A DNA stretch of 64,000 bases from Neorhizobium alkalisoli (GCF_007829835.1 NZ_VIWP01000001.1:682001-746000); one strand, 5' to 3'. Positions 54,425 to 63,098 are shown, counted from the stretch's first letter. Notes: generated by a model from the letters alone, not told the origin. Program-made: numbers and translations.

Positions 54425-55399
54425 TTAGGCCTTGATGAAGGCCAGAAGATCCGGATTAATGACATCGGCATGGGTCGTCAGCATGCCGTGCGGGAAACCC
54501 TTGTAGATCTTCAGCGTGCCGTTCTTCAGCAGCTTGATCTGCAATTCGGAAGCATCCTGGTAGGGCACGATCTGATCGTCATCGCCCTGGGTGACCAGCG
54601 TCGGAACGGTGATTTTCTTCAGGTCTTCGGTCTGGTCGGTTTCGGAAAAGGCCTTGATGCCTTCGTAATGGGCGTTCGCGCCACCCATCATGCCCTGACG
54701 CCACCAGTTGTCGATCACACCCGGATAGACCTTGGCGTCCGGACGGTTGAAACCGTAGAACGGGCCGGACGCGACATCGAGGAAGAACTGGGCGCGGTTG
54801 GCGGCGAGTGCGGCACGGAAGCCGTTAAAGACTTCGATCGGCGTACCACCCGGATTGGAGGCGGTCTTGACCATCAGCGGCGGGACTGCCGAGACGAGAA
54901 TGGCCTTTGCGACGCGGCCCTGCGGCTGGCCGTATTTCGCGACATAACGGGCGACTTCGCCGCCGCCGGTCGAGTGGCCGATATGGACGGCATTCTTCAG
55001 GTTCAGGTGCTCGACGACGGCATTGGCGTCGGCGGCATAATGATCCATGTCATGGCCTTCGGAAACTTGGCTCGAGCGGCCGTGGCCACGGCGGTCATGG
55101 GCGACGACGCGATAGCCGTTCGCAAGGAAAAACAGCATCTGGGTGTCCCAGTCGTCAGACGAGAGCGGCCAGCCATGGTGGAAGTGGATCGGCTGCGCAT
55201 CCTTCGGACCCCAGTCCTTGTAAAAGATTTCAACGCCGTCCTTGGTTGTAACGTAGCTCATGGTTCTGTTTCCTTCTTTCAGGTGTTTTTTCGTGGCAGC
55301 CTGTGCCGGGGACGAAAAGGGAATGGTCATTGCAGCCGCCGTTGCAGCGCCGGAGATCAGGACGTTGCGGCGATTGATCGGAAAAGAATTGCTGATCAT
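54425..55399 (-). CDS. Haloperoxidase-like alpha/beta hydrolase with Tat-type leader
   Basis: About 324 residues from ATG 55399; an in-frame TTG at 55417 overlaps the dps stop. An RR leader ([20 protein letters not shown]) suggests Tat export, unusual for this family. The mature part matches non-heme chloroperoxidase-type esterases: [12 protein letters not shown], nucleophile GHSTGGGE, acid in GDDDQIVPY, histidine in [12 protein letters not shown] second start at MSYVTTKDG (55262) would give a cytoplasmic form. It directly follows dps, so it is probably in the same transcript. Confidence 0.88.
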   Translation of the reverse strand: MISNSFPINRRNVLISGAATAAAMTIPFSSPAQAATKKHLKEGNRTMSYVTTKDGVEIFYKDWGPKDAQPIHFHHGWPLSSDDWDTQMLFFLANGYRVVAHDRRGHGRSSQVSEGHDMDHYAADANAVVEHLNLKNAVHIGHSTGGGEVARYVAKYGQPQGRVAKAILVSAVPPLMVKTASNPGGTPIEVFNGFRAALAANRAQFFLDVASGPFYGFNRPDAKVYPGVIDNWWRQGMMGGANAHYEGIKAFSETDQTEDLKKITVPTLVTQGDDDQIVPYQDASELQIKLLKNGTLKIYKGFPHGMLTTHADVINPDLLAFIKA

Positions 55400-55413
55400 G
55401 GGATGTGGCCGTT

Positions 55414-55929
55414 TCAAACGTTGCGGGAGATTTCGAACAGGAACCAGACGCGGCGCTCGGCTTCGTCGACCCAGGTCTCGATGAGGCTCGTCGTTGCAAC
55501 ATCGTTGTGCTCGGATGCGGTGGCGTGCAGCTCGCGCAGGATGGAAACGAGCTGCAGATTGTCCTCGCGAAGCTCGGCCAGCATATCGTCCGGCGTAACG
55601 AAATCTGCGTCATTATCGGCGATGCGCTGGAGCCTGGCGGCATGACCGAGCGAACGGAGCGTCGTACCGCCGACCTTGCGGGCCCGCTCGGCAATCACGT
55701 CAGTCAGGGCAAGAAGCTCGTCGCCGTGTTCGTCGAGAAGCAGGTGATAGTCACGGAAATTGCGGCCGGACATGTGCCAGTGAAAATTCTTCGTCTTCAG
55801 GTAGAGCGCAAACACATCCGCCAGAAGGGCAGTCAGCGATGCAGAGATCTCCTGACGGGCAATCGCGCCAAGGTCGGAGGGAGTGGTGAGTGGCGAAAGG
55901 CGCCGGGTTGCAAGTGACGAGCTGGTCAT
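55414..55929 (-). CDS. dps: Dps-type ferritin-like DNA protection protein
   Basis: 171 residues with the Dps ferroxidase signature: [20 protein letters not shown] with DEHGDEL following. It should form a dodecamer that oxidises and stores iron and protects DNA in stress. GGAG lies 6 bases before the ATG. A dyad site (56031-56047) lies 102 bases upstream. It ends 14 bases before the ATG of the haloperoxidase-like gene. Confidence 0.93.
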   Translation of the reverse strand: MTSSSLATRRLSPLTTPSDLGAIARQEISASLTALLADVFALYLKTKNFHWHMSGRNFRDYHLLLDEHGDELLALTDVIAERARKVGGTTLRSLGHAARLQRIADNDADFVTPDDMLAELREDNLQLVSILRELHATASEHNDVATTSLIETWVDEAERRVWFLFEISRNV

Positions 55930-56200
55930 GACGATCTCCAGATTGAGAGCTGTTTGCCGCCTGTGCGGAAAACCTGACTAAAACTACGAAAACGCCGTCA
56001 TCCTGGATATCCGATTGAAGTATCGGCAGGCCTGCACCTTGGTATAGGGCGGCTCACACGAACGGCTTAAAGCAGGCCCTTTCGGTGCTATTTCTATCGT
56101 ATTTTCAAAGCGGAATAGGCCGCGGAATATCGCCCGTCGCACCATTGACGGAGCAATCTCCTGGAGCCGAAAGCAGGTGGTTCTGCTCCCGCCCACAAAA
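55930..56200. other. Intergenic region upstream of dps
   Basis: About 270 bases between the hdeD terminator and dps. It holds the dps promoter and dyad site 3; I see no gene. Confidence 0.55.
56031..56047. promoter_or_regulatory. Dyad site 3, dps promoter
   Basis: CCTGCACCTTGGTATAG, 102 bases upstream of dps. It fits the dyad except G for A in the left arm (CTGCAC). Confidence 0.65.
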
Positions 56201-56230
56201 GAAAATGGGCCGTCAAGACGGCCCATTTTC
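56201..56230 (-). terminator. Intrinsic terminator of hdeD
   Basis: A perfect 14-bp inverted repeat (GAAAATGGGCCGTC / GACGGCCCATTTTC) with 2 bases between the arms. On the minus strand it ends in ATTTTCTTTTG, a proper T-run. It lies 34 bases past the hdeD stop. Confidence 0.88.
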
Positions 56231-56263
56231 TGTAATTCTTTGATGCCTTCGGGAGATGGAGTT

Positions 56264-56833
56264 TCAGCTCGCCCGACGCCTCAAGGCGAGGCCGAAAGCC
56301 AGAAAACCAAAACCCTGGAACAGCAGATCGATCGTCAGCATTGCCCCCAGAAGACCCAGTCCGACGCTCGGCCATGTCAGCAGGATCAGCAGGCCGACGA
56401 CAATCGTCGCGATCCCGCTTGCGAGGACCCAGCCCCATCCCGTTTTTGAACGATCGCGAATTGCCATTGCAATCCTGAAGATGCCGGCGGCGACCAGAAG
56501 GGCACCGATAACGAGAGCGATATCCACGGCCGATAGAATGGGATCGAAGATCAGCACGGCGCTGGCTGCTCCATAAAAGAGGCCGCTGATGATATCGAAT
56601 GTCCGGCGTCGCCAGTTCCGCGCGACAAAGGCATGGGCGATTTGAAAGGCGGCCCCGACAAGCATCATGGCGGCGATGTAGATGACCGATGCAATGGTGG
56701 TTGCGAAGAGATTGATGCTGGCCAGAAGGCCGACAATGATCAGCGCAATGCCGAGGGCGACATACCACCCCCAATTTGCCCGCGCCGTTTTCAGCGCAGA
56801 GCCCAGACTGGAATTTGCCGTGATGGTGGTCAT
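56264..56833 (-). CDS. hdeD: HdeD-family acid-resistance membrane protein
   Basis: 189 residues with about six membrane helices in paired repeats, typical of HdeD/DUF308. It begins after an AAGGAG ribosome site and shows WGWYVALGIALIIVGLLASI, repeated as ASGIATIVVGLLILLTWPSV. In E. coli, HdeD lies in the acid fitness island and supports acid survival at high density. Here it follows DUF992 by 116 bases on the same strand and ends at a strong terminator. Confidence 0.9.
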   Translation of the reverse strand: MTTITANSSLGSALKTARANWGWYVALGIALIIVGLLASINLFATTIASVIYIAAMMLVGAAFQIAHAFVARNWRRRTFDIISGLFYGAASAVLIFDPILSAVDIALVIGALLVAAGIFRIAMAIRDRSKTGWGWVLASGIATIVVGLLILLTWPSVGLGLLGAMLTIDLLFQGFGFLAFGLALRRRAS

Positions 56834-56949
56834 GTTCAGCTCCTTGATTGAACGGAACCGCTGCGCGGCCCGTTCAGGAGCGGCAAGGTTCCATCATTGC
56901 TGGAAGGAGAAGGACGTGCGACGCGCTCGCGCCACACGTCTTTCCCGGA

Positions 56950-57426
56950 TCAGTTCTTGGCATGCAGGGTGAGCGCGGTGATGCCGGCTGCGATATTGAC
57001 GCCTTCCTCGGCCTGCAGTGCGATCGGCTGCAAGGCGATCGTGCCATGCAGGCCGCCACCGAGAACCTTGGCGCCGACACCGACGCCAAGCGCTGCATCA
57101 GCCGTGATGCCCGTATAGGTGCCGGAGAGGGAGCCGACATCGCGCGAGGCAGGTGCAAAGACCAGCCAGGCCAGCTTGGCCTTGCTGATTTCGCCGATAT
57201 CGATGCCGAACTCGGTAATCTTGCCGGTATAGTCTTCCTTCGCAGCACCATCGCTCGGCGTGAAGACGCAGCTCATGTCCTGCTGGGAGCCGACGATGAC
57301 GCCAAGGCCGGCGGAAACATCGCATTCGAGACGGCCGGCCTCGACATGTTCGGCGGCGAAGGCGGATTGCACACCCATGATCGACAGGGCGGCGATGGCG
57401 GCGGAATAGATCAGTGTCTTGCGCAT
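56950..57426 (-). CDS. DUF992 secreted protein
   Basis: 158 residues with a Sec signal peptide (cleavage near SAFAAE). The mature part has AGRLECDVSAGLGVIVGSQQ and later AKLAWLVFAPA, the DUF992 pattern common in Rhizobiales periplasmic proteins of unknown function. AAAGGA precedes the ATG. It lies between a small secreted protein gene and hdeD on the same strand. Confidence 0.85.
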   Translation of the reverse strand: MRKTLIYSAAIAALSIMGVQSAFAAEHVEAGRLECDVSAGLGVIVGSQQDMSCVFTPSDGAAKEDYTGKITEFGIDIGEISKAKLAWLVFAPASRDVGSLSGTYTGITADAALGVGVGAKVLGGGLHGTIALQPIALQAEEGVNIAAGITALTLHAKN

Positions 57427-57469
57427 TGTATGGGTCCTTTCGACCTCAAATGATCATTGAAGGGGAGAA

Positions 57470-57490
57470 GCGTTCCTCTGGGCGGAACGC
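57470..57490 (-). terminator. Weak intercistronic hairpin
   Basis: A 7-bp stem (GCGTTCC / GGAACGC) with a 7-base loop between the small secreted protein gene and DUF992. No strong T-run follows, so partial attenuation is the most it could do. Confidence 0.35.
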
Positions 57491-57549
57491 GGAGCTGTTG
57501 TCTTGTCGAATGCGGCGCCTAGTCCATCAAAGGGACCAGGCCGATTTCA

Positions 57550-57906
57550 TCAACGAAGCCAGAAGGTCACGCTGCCATCGCCGGCCTGCTGTGCATTCAC
57601 GACGTCATCAAGAATGACACCCTTGCGAACGAGGCGGCGGCTCAACGCCTTGTTGGACTGGATGGCGGCCTGGAGTTTCTGCACTTCCGGCGCCGGCAAG
57701 GCCACTGCGTTCGGATTGCTGTCATCGCCATCGGCGGTGTTGTAGTCGTCGGTATATTCGACGTTGAAAGGCTTGTTGAAGGTCGCCAGGGTCTGTTCGA
57801 GTTCCGGAGCCCAGTTCATGGCGACACTGTCGGCGGCATAACTTGCGCCGGCAAAGGACATCGAGGCCAGGAATGCAGCTGCTGCAAGTTTCGACACGCG
57901 GTTCAT
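57550..57906 (-). CDS. Small secreted protein of unknown function
   Basis: 118 residues from ATG 57906 (AAGGA 7 bases upstream). Sec signal peptide with cleavage near ASYAAD leaves a ~90-residue mature protein. It has an acidic patch (YTDDYNTADGDDSNP) and a helical C-terminal half (PEVQKLQAAIQSNKALSRRL) ending DGSVTFWLR. I do not recognise a family. Dyad site 4 lies 139 bases upstream. It could be the first gene of a stretch running through DUF992 to hdeD. Confidence 0.8.
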   Translation of the reverse strand: MNRVSKLAAAAFLASMSFAGASYAADSVAMNWAPELEQTLATFNKPFNVEYTDDYNTADGDDSNPNAVALPAPEVQKLQAAIQSNKALSRRLVRKGVILDDVVNAQQAGDGSVTFWLR

Positions 57907-58044
57907 GAGATATTCCTTTTCTGTAAGCATTGCGGGCAAGACCACTGCTTCTGCAGAAGCGCTCCCCATTCGCCGCTCCATGGCGACTGGGTGAAAGCTA
58001 CAAACCTGCGCTGCCTCGGAAAATTATACGGATGGGGCCCGGAG

Positions 58045-58061
58045 CCTGAACGAAGGTATGG
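58045..58061. promoter_or_regulatory. Dyad site 4, upstream of the small secreted protein gene
   Basis: CCTGAACGAAGGTATGG. This is the weakest of the seven, with deviations in both arms (CTGAAC, GTATGG), but it is correctly spaced and intergenic. Confidence 0.5.
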
Positions 58062-58119
58062 ATCATCTATGCCGATGTTTTTTCGCGGCGGATCGTGGTG
58101 AAGCGCGAACAAAACGAAA

Positions 58120-58151
58120 GATGCGCGGCTCCGTTTGAGGAACCGCGCATC
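58120..58151 (-). terminator. Intrinsic terminator of the lipoprotein gene
   Basis: A 13-bp stem with one mismatch (GATGCGCGGCTCC / GGAACCGCGCATC) and loop GTTTGA. The minus strand continues TTTCGTTTTGTT. It lies about 110 bases past the lipoprotein stop. Confidence 0.75.
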
Positions 58152-58259
58152 TCTGCGTCACGCCGAAGCAGGGCCCCTTTTGAAGGCGGCCTCATGCAAC
58201 GTTCTCGAATGATGAGCCTGGGCCGTTGCCGCTTTCAGGCGTGCCGAAACCGCGAAAAT

Positions 58260-58715
58260 TCACCAGCCGTAGCTGGGGCCGAACGGACCATAGAACTGCG
58301 GGAAATCGGGTCCCCATCCGGACCAGTCCCAGCGGGCGTCGGCATAGGTGCGGGCGGCAAGAAGCTGGCGATTGGCAATCCGCTCCTGGGCCTGCGCCTG
58401 GCGATAGTTATTGTAGGCATCCTGCGTTCCGACATAGAGGCAATTGCAGTTGACCGGATCGGCATAGACGTAGCTCACCGTGTTGCCGCGGCTGCGCATC
58501 AGGAACCTGTTCGGCGGAAGCCGCTTGAGCATGGCTACACGGGCCGGCGTGTTAGCGGGTCGCACGACAAAGCCTGCTGCCGCGAGATTGTTTTCCTTGT
58601 ACTGGACGGTCTGGGACACGGTCTCGCAAGATGCCAGGGCCAGAGAAATTCCGGTCATCGCGATGATGGCGAAGCCGAGCCGGCGCTTGCTCGGCGCCTG
58701 TTTGTCGAGGGTCAT
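58260..58715 (-). CDS. Putative lipoprotein of unknown function
   Basis: 151 residues from ATG 58715 (AGGAG 8 bases upstream). After a basic n-region (PSKRRLGF) and a hydrophobic stretch comes the lipobox LALASC, so it should be lipid-anchored. The mature part contains NCNCLYVGTQDAYNNYRQAQ and a C-terminus rich in W, P, G and aromatic residues (DWSGWGPDFPQFYGPFGPSY). I do not recognise a named family. It is divergent from the YdeP-like gene, and dyad site 5 is 81 bases upstream. Confidence 0.8.
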   Translation of the reverse strand: MTLDKQAPSKRRLGFAIIAMTGISLALASCETVSQTVQYKENNLAAAGFVVRPANTPARVAMLKRLPPNRFLMRSRGNTVSYVYADPVNCNCLYVGTQDAYNNYRQAQAQERIANRQLLAARTYADARWDWSGWGPDFPQFYGPFGPSYGW

Positions 58716-58795
58716 ATGCACTCTCCTGTTTGAATTGAACCAGGAGACGTTCCCTTTTTCCTGCACAGCAGAAAATCATACCGGCGGTCATCAGG

Positions 58796-58812
58796 CCTAT
58801 GCGTTGGTATGG
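58796..58812. promoter_or_regulatory. Dyad site 5, lipoprotein promoter
   Basis: CCTATGCGTTGGTATGG, 81 bases upstream of the lipoprotein start. Its left edge is exactly 41 bases from that of site 6, about four helical turns, so bound proteins would lie on one face of the DNA. Confidence 0.65.
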
Positions 58813-58836
58813 GCGGATCATACCGATCCGCGACGA

Positions 58837-58853
58837 CCTATGCTTCTGTATAG
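58837..58853. promoter_or_regulatory. Dyad site 6, YdeP-like gene promoter
   Basis: CCTATGCTTCTGTATAG, ending 57 bases before the YdeP-like start. It matches the consensus dyad at every defined base. Confidence 0.72.
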
Positions 58854-58910
58854 CTTCGGAGACCTGCGCCGCCTGTTACTTTGCCGATACCTGAACAAAG
58901 GAGACCCCCG

Positions 58911-61205
58911 ATGGCAAAGAAGCGTCCCGAAGGTATCAAGGCATATAACGAACCGGCAGGCGGTTGGGGGGCACTGAAGGCCGTCGCCGAGACGCTGGCG
59001 CGGCAGCAGGTCGTGGCCCAGGGCACGGCGACGCTTCTGAAGGCGAACCAGCCGGAAGGTTTCGATTGTCCCGGCTGCGCCTGGCCCGACCCGAAACACA
59101 CATCTTCGTTCGAATTCTGCGAAAACGGCGCCAAGGCAATCACCTGGGAATCGACCGCCAAGCGCGTCAGCCCCGATTTCTTCGCCAATCACACGGTTTC
59201 CGAGCTCTGGACCTGGACGGATCACGAGCTTGAAAACGCGGGACGCCTCACCCATCCGATGATCTATGATGCTGCGAGCGACCGCTATCAGCCGATCGAG
59301 TGGGACGACGCTTTCGCGCTTATCGGCAAGCAGCTCAACGCGCTGGAAAGCCCGCACCAGGCGGAGTTCTACACGTCCGGCCGCGCCTCCAACGAATCCG
59401 CCTTCCTGTATCAGGCTTTCGTCCGCGCTTTCGGCACCAACAACTTTCCCGACTGCTCGAACATGTGCCACGAGGCAACCAGCGTCGGCCTGCCGGAATC
59501 GATTGGCGTCGGTAAGGGAACAGTGACGCTTGAGGATTTCGACCACTGCGATGCGATCTTCAGCTTCGGGCATAATCCGGGCACCAACCACCCGCGCATG
59601 ATGACCACGCTGCACGAGGCCTCGCGCCGCGGCACGCCGATCGTCGTCTTCAATCCCTTCAAGGAGCGAGCACTCGAAAAATTCGCGGCGCCACAGGATC
59701 CGATCGAAATGGCGACCTTTTCCTCGACCGAGATCGCCTCGGCCTATCATCAGGTCCGAACCGGCGGCGATCTGGCCGCGATCAAGGGCATGATGAAGCT
59801 GATCTTCGAGCGGGACGCCCAGGATATCGCCAATGGCGGTCCCGGCGTTCTCGACCTTGCCTTCATCGATGAGCACACGGTCGGCATCGATGACCTGCGC
59901 CGCGACGTGGAAAAAACGAGCTGGGAGGAGATCCTCCATTTCTCAGGCCTTTCGCGCGCTGCGATCGAAAGCGCCGTCGATGTCTATCTCAACGCCAAGA
60001 AAGTCATCCTCTGCTACGGCATGGGCCTGACCCAGCATGCCAATGGTACACATAACGTCCAGCAGGCCACCAATCTTTTGATGCTGCGGGGCAATCTGGG
60101 CCGCGAAGGCGCCGGCATCTGCCCGGTTCGGGGCCACTCGAATGTTCAGGGCGACCGTACCGTGGGCATTACGGAAATTCCCAATGCCGCGCTTCTCGAC
60201 GGCATGGAACGCGCCTTCGGTTTCCGACCGATCGGCGACAAGGGCCACAATGCGATCGAGGCCATCGAAGCCATAGCGGAAGGCCGCTCAAAGGCGCTGA
60301 TCTGCCTCGGCGGCAATCTGGCGGTCGCGATGTCCGACCCGACCGTGACCTTTGCCGGCATGCGCAAGCTCGATCTCGCCGTCCACATCTCGACCAAGCT
60401 CAACCGCTCACATCTCCTGACCGGCAAGACCTGCATCGTCCTGCCCTGCCTTGGTCGGACCGATCTCGACACGCAGGCCTCCGGCCCGCAATCGGTGACC
60501 GTCGAGGATTCCATGTCGATGGTTCATGCTTCGCGCGGGTTCCTCAATCCGCCGAGCCCCTTCCTGAAGTCGGAACCTGCCATTCTCGCCGGTATTGCAC
60601 AGGCAACGGTCGGGGCCAGATACGGCATCGACTGGCTGGGGCTCATCGAGAATTACGACCGGATCCGCGAAAAGATCGAGCTCGTTTTCCCCGACTTCAA
60701 GGATTTCAACAAGCGGGTTAGGGTGCGCGGCGGCTTTCGGCTGGATGTCCCCGCCTCCTACCGGGAATGGCGCACGGCAAGCGGCAAGGCGAATTTCCTG
60801 GTGGCCTGTGGCCTTGATGAAGATCCACGCTTGAAGGATCCGGAAACGCTGGTTCTGGCGACTATGCGCAGCCACGACCAGTACAACACGACCGTCTACG
60901 GCCTCGACGATCGCTATCGCGGCGTCTTCGGACGGCGCGATGTCATCTTCATCAGCGGCGCGGATCTCGACGCCCGCGGCCTGAAGGAAGGTGATCGGAT
61001 CGACGTGCATGCGATTACGGAAACCGGTCCGGCGCGGTCGGTCCGCGGTTATACTGCCGTTCGTTACGACCTCCCGCAGGGCTCGGTCGGCGGCTATTAT
61101 CCGGAGATGAACGCAATCGTGGCGCTGAACCATTATGATCACAAATCGGGCACGCCGGCCTATAAGGGCGTTCCGGTGAAGATTGTCCGCTCCGAGGCCG
61201 CATGA
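58911..61205 (+). CDS. FdhF/YdeP-family molybdopterin oxidoreductase
   Basis: About 764 residues from ATG 58911, with AAGGAG 7 bases upstream. It belongs to the YdeP group of formate-dehydrogenase-like molybdoenzymes. The N-terminal CPGCAWPD (near 53-60) has only two cysteines of the usual cluster motif. YTSGRASNESAFLYQ, NFPDCSNMCHEA and GICPVRGHSNVQGDRT are strong family markers. Length fits E. coli YdeP (about 760), which is linked to acid resistance under EvgA. The substrate is unknown. The response regulator gene follows after 53 bases, so they are probably co-transcribed. Confidence 0.92.
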   Translation: MAKKRPEGIKAYNEPAGGWGALKAVAETLARQQVVAQGTATLLKANQPEGFDCPGCAWPDPKHTSSFEFCENGAKAITWESTAKRVSPDFFANHTVSELWTWTDHELENAGRLTHPMIYDAASDRYQPIEWDDAFALIGKQLNALESPHQAEFYTSGRASNESAFLYQAFVRAFGTNNFPDCSNMCHEATSVGLPESIGVGKGTVTLEDFDHCDAIFSFGHNPGTNHPRMMTTLHEASRRGTPIVVFNPFKERALEKFAAPQDPIEMATFSSTEIASAYHQVRTGGDLAAIKGMMKLIFERDAQDIANGGPGVLDLAFIDEHTVGIDDLRRDVEKTSWEEILHFSGLSRAAIESAVDVYLNAKKVILCYGMGLTQHANGTHNVQQATNLLMLRGNLGREGAGICPVRGHSNVQGDRTVGITEIPNAALLDGMERAFGFRPIGDKGHNAIEAIEAIAEGRSKALICLGGNLAVAMSDPTVTFAGMRKLDLAVHISTKLNRSHLLTGKTCIVLPCLGRTDLDTQASGPQSVTVEDSMSMVHASRGFLNPPSPFLKSEPAILAGIAQATVGARYGIDWLGLIENYDRIREKIELVFPDFKDFNKRVRVRGGFRLDVPASYREWRTASGKANFLVACGLDEDPRLKDPETLVLATMRSHDQYNTTVYGLDDRYRGVFGRRDVIFISGADLDARGLKEGDRIDVHAITETGPARSVRGYTAVRYDLPQGSVGGYYPEMNAIVALNHYDHKSGTPAYKGVPVKIVRSEAA

Positions 61206-61258
61206 CGGAACCGAGCGGCCTTGACAGGGCTTAAGAAGGCGATGGAAAGACTGATGTC

Positions 61259-61903
61259 ATGATCGCCTCTCGCAAGCCTCCTGCCGGTCCCACCGGCCCG
61301 GTCGTCTATATCGTCGACGACGATATCTCGATGCGGGAATCGCTGGTCGACCTGTTCCGTTCGATGTCGATCGACGCAGTTGCCTTCGAGAACACCGAAA
61401 CCTTCCTCGCGGCTGCAAGGCCCGGGGCGGGATGTATCCTGCTCGACGTCCGCCTCCCCGATCTCAACGGTCTGGAACTGCAGGCGCATCTCAATGCGAA
61501 GGGCAACAAGATGCCGATCATCTTCATGACCGGCTATGGCGACATTCCAATGAGCGTGAAGGCTATCAAGGCGGGAGCTTCCGACTTCCTGACCAAGCCG
61601 TTCGATGACCAGGCGCTTCTGGATGCCGTGAACGTCGCTCTGGAACGGGACGCGGAAATCCGCAAGGGCGATACGGCGATCGAAGCGTCCAAGATCCTCT
61701 ACGAAACGCTGACCCCGCGCGAACAGGAAGTCATGCAGCTCGTCGTCCGGGGCCTGATGAACAAGCAGATCGCCTTCGAACTCGGGATTACCGAGGTGAC
61801 GGTCAAGCTTCACCGGGGAAACGTGATGCGCAAGATGGACGTGCGCTCACTCGCCGACCTCGTGCGTGTCGGCGAAGCGCTGGGCTACGGCAAACAGGCC
61901 TGA
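61259..61903 (+). CDS. FixJ/NodW-family response regulator
   Basis: 214 residues. Receiver domain: acidic pocket IVDDDISMRESL, phospho-acceptor D63 in LLDVRLPD, threonine in FMTGYGD and lysine in FLTKPFDD, all intact. Then a LuxR/FixJ-type HTH: LTPREQEVMQLVVRGLMNKQ and GITEVTVKLHRGNVMRKM. There is no adjacent kinase. It lies between the YdeP-like gene and a dyad site, so it is the prime candidate to bind the CTAYRC-N4-GTATRG dyads and may activate its own operon through site 6 (inference). Confidence 0.93.
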   Translation: MIASRKPPAGPTGPVVYIVDDDISMRESLVDLFRSMSIDAVAFENTETFLAAARPGAGCILLDVRLPDLNGLELQAHLNAKGNKMPIIFMTGYGDIPMSVKAIKAGASDFLTKPFDDQALLDAVNVALERDAEIRKGDTAIEASKILYETLTPREQEVMQLVVRGLMNKQIAFELGITEVTVKLHRGNVMRKMDVRSLADLVRVGEALGYGKQA

Positions 61904-61915
61904 TTTCAGGCCGGC

Positions 61916-61932
61916 CCTACACTCTCGTATAG
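61916..61932. promoter_or_regulatory. Dyad site 7, LLM oxidoreductase promoter
   Basis: CCTACACTCTCGTATAG, 13 bases after the response regulator stop and 183 bases upstream of the LLM gene start. It matches the consensus dyad at every defined base. Confidence 0.7.
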
Positions 61933-62115
61933 TTACGGCGTCCGGCGGCATCATCTACCTTACCGATAGTCGAACCGTCGGCATTTCAAGCTCGGCGGCA
62001 GCTCAATCCTTTCAGCTCGCGAACGCTCACGCCGGCGAACTCCCCTCTGCAAAACCGCGCCGGCCAGCGAACCGGCAGCATGAGAAGGGTCGTCACCTTC
62101 ATCAAAGGAACAGCG

Positions 62116-63093
62116 GTGAAAATCTCCATCCTCGAACAATCGACCCTGTCGGAAAACGCCTCCCCATCCGACGCGATCCAGAACACCGTCTGGCTGGCAC
62201 GCGAAGCCGACTATCTTGGTTATGAGCGACTCTGGCTGTCGGAACATCACAACATGAGCATCCTGCAGGGCTCCTCGCCGGAAGTCCTGCTTGCCGCGGT
62301 CGGCTCCAAGACCGACCGTATCCGCCTCGGCTCCGGCGGCGTCATGTTGCCGAACCATTCTGCCTACAAGGTGGCCGAGAATTTTCGCGTGCTGGAAGCG
62401 CTCTTCCCCGGCCGCGTCGATTGCGGGATCGGCCGCGCGAGCGGCGGCGATCCCTATTCGACGGCTCTCCTCAATCCGCCGGACGGGATCGACTTCCCCC
62501 AGCAGGTCGGCCAGCTCGAACGCTTCTTCCACGACGGGCATCAAAGGGTAACCGCAACGCCGAAAGTGGATAGCGCACCGCCGCTCTGGCTGCTCTCGGC
62601 CGGATCTCATCCCGAGAGCGGGCTGATGGCGGCTGAAAAGGGAATGGGGCTCGCCATCGCCCTGTTCATCAATCCGGCGGCAACCCGCGAGGCCGTCGCC
62701 CAGTACCGCCGCAATTTCAGGCCTTCGCCGGAATTTCCCGAGCCGCGCGTTCTGATCGCGCTCAACTTCGTCGGCGCCGATACGCCGGCGAAGCTCGAGG
62801 AGATGAAAAAGGCCTCGGATTATTTCCGGCTCATGCGCGACAGCGGCAACTATCCGAAAGCCGTCCCCTCGCCCGAGACGCTGGACCGTGTCGAATTCTC
62901 GGCCAGTCAGAAGGCCTATCTCGCTCAGATCGCCAATCGCGAGGTTACGGGCCTGATCGATGATGCGGTGAAGGAGATCGCGGCACGGGCTGCGGCCTAT
63001 GATGCCGACGAGGTCATGCTGACGATGATGTGCTTCGACATAGAGGACAAGATCCGTGCCTTCCATCAGGTTGCCGACAGGATTGTGAGCTGA
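62116..63093 (+). CDS. LLM-class flavin-dependent oxidoreductase
   Basis: About 325 residues from GTG 62116 (AAAGGA 6 bases upstream); homologues begin with the same MKISILE-type opening, so the longer ATG 62080 reading is less likely. It is a luciferase-like FMN-dependent enzyme of the group with LWLSEHHNM, IRLGSGGVMLPNHSAYKVAE and FPGRVDCGIGRASGGDP. The substrate is unknown. A second LLM gene begins 5 bases after its stop. Confidence 0.88.
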   Translation: MKISILEQSTLSENASPSDAIQNTVWLAREADYLGYERLWLSEHHNMSILQGSSPEVLLAAVGSKTDRIRLGSGGVMLPNHSAYKVAENFRVLEALFPGRVDCGIGRASGGDPYSTALLNPPDGIDFPQQVGQLERFFHDGHQRVTATPKVDSAPPLWLLSAGSHPESGLMAAEKGMGLAIALFINPAATREAVAQYRRNFRPSPEFPEPRVLIALNFVGADTPAKLEEMKKASDYFRLMRDSGNYPKAVPSPETLDRVEFSASQKAYLAQIANREVTGLIDDAVKEIAARAAAYDADEVMLTMMCFDIEDKIRAFHQVADRIVS

Positions 63094-63098
63094 AGGCC

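Noticed and set aside
57100..57240. GTATAG strings inside the DUF992 gene
   Set aside because: Only the right half of the dyad is present and both lie in coding sequence, so they were not counted as sites.
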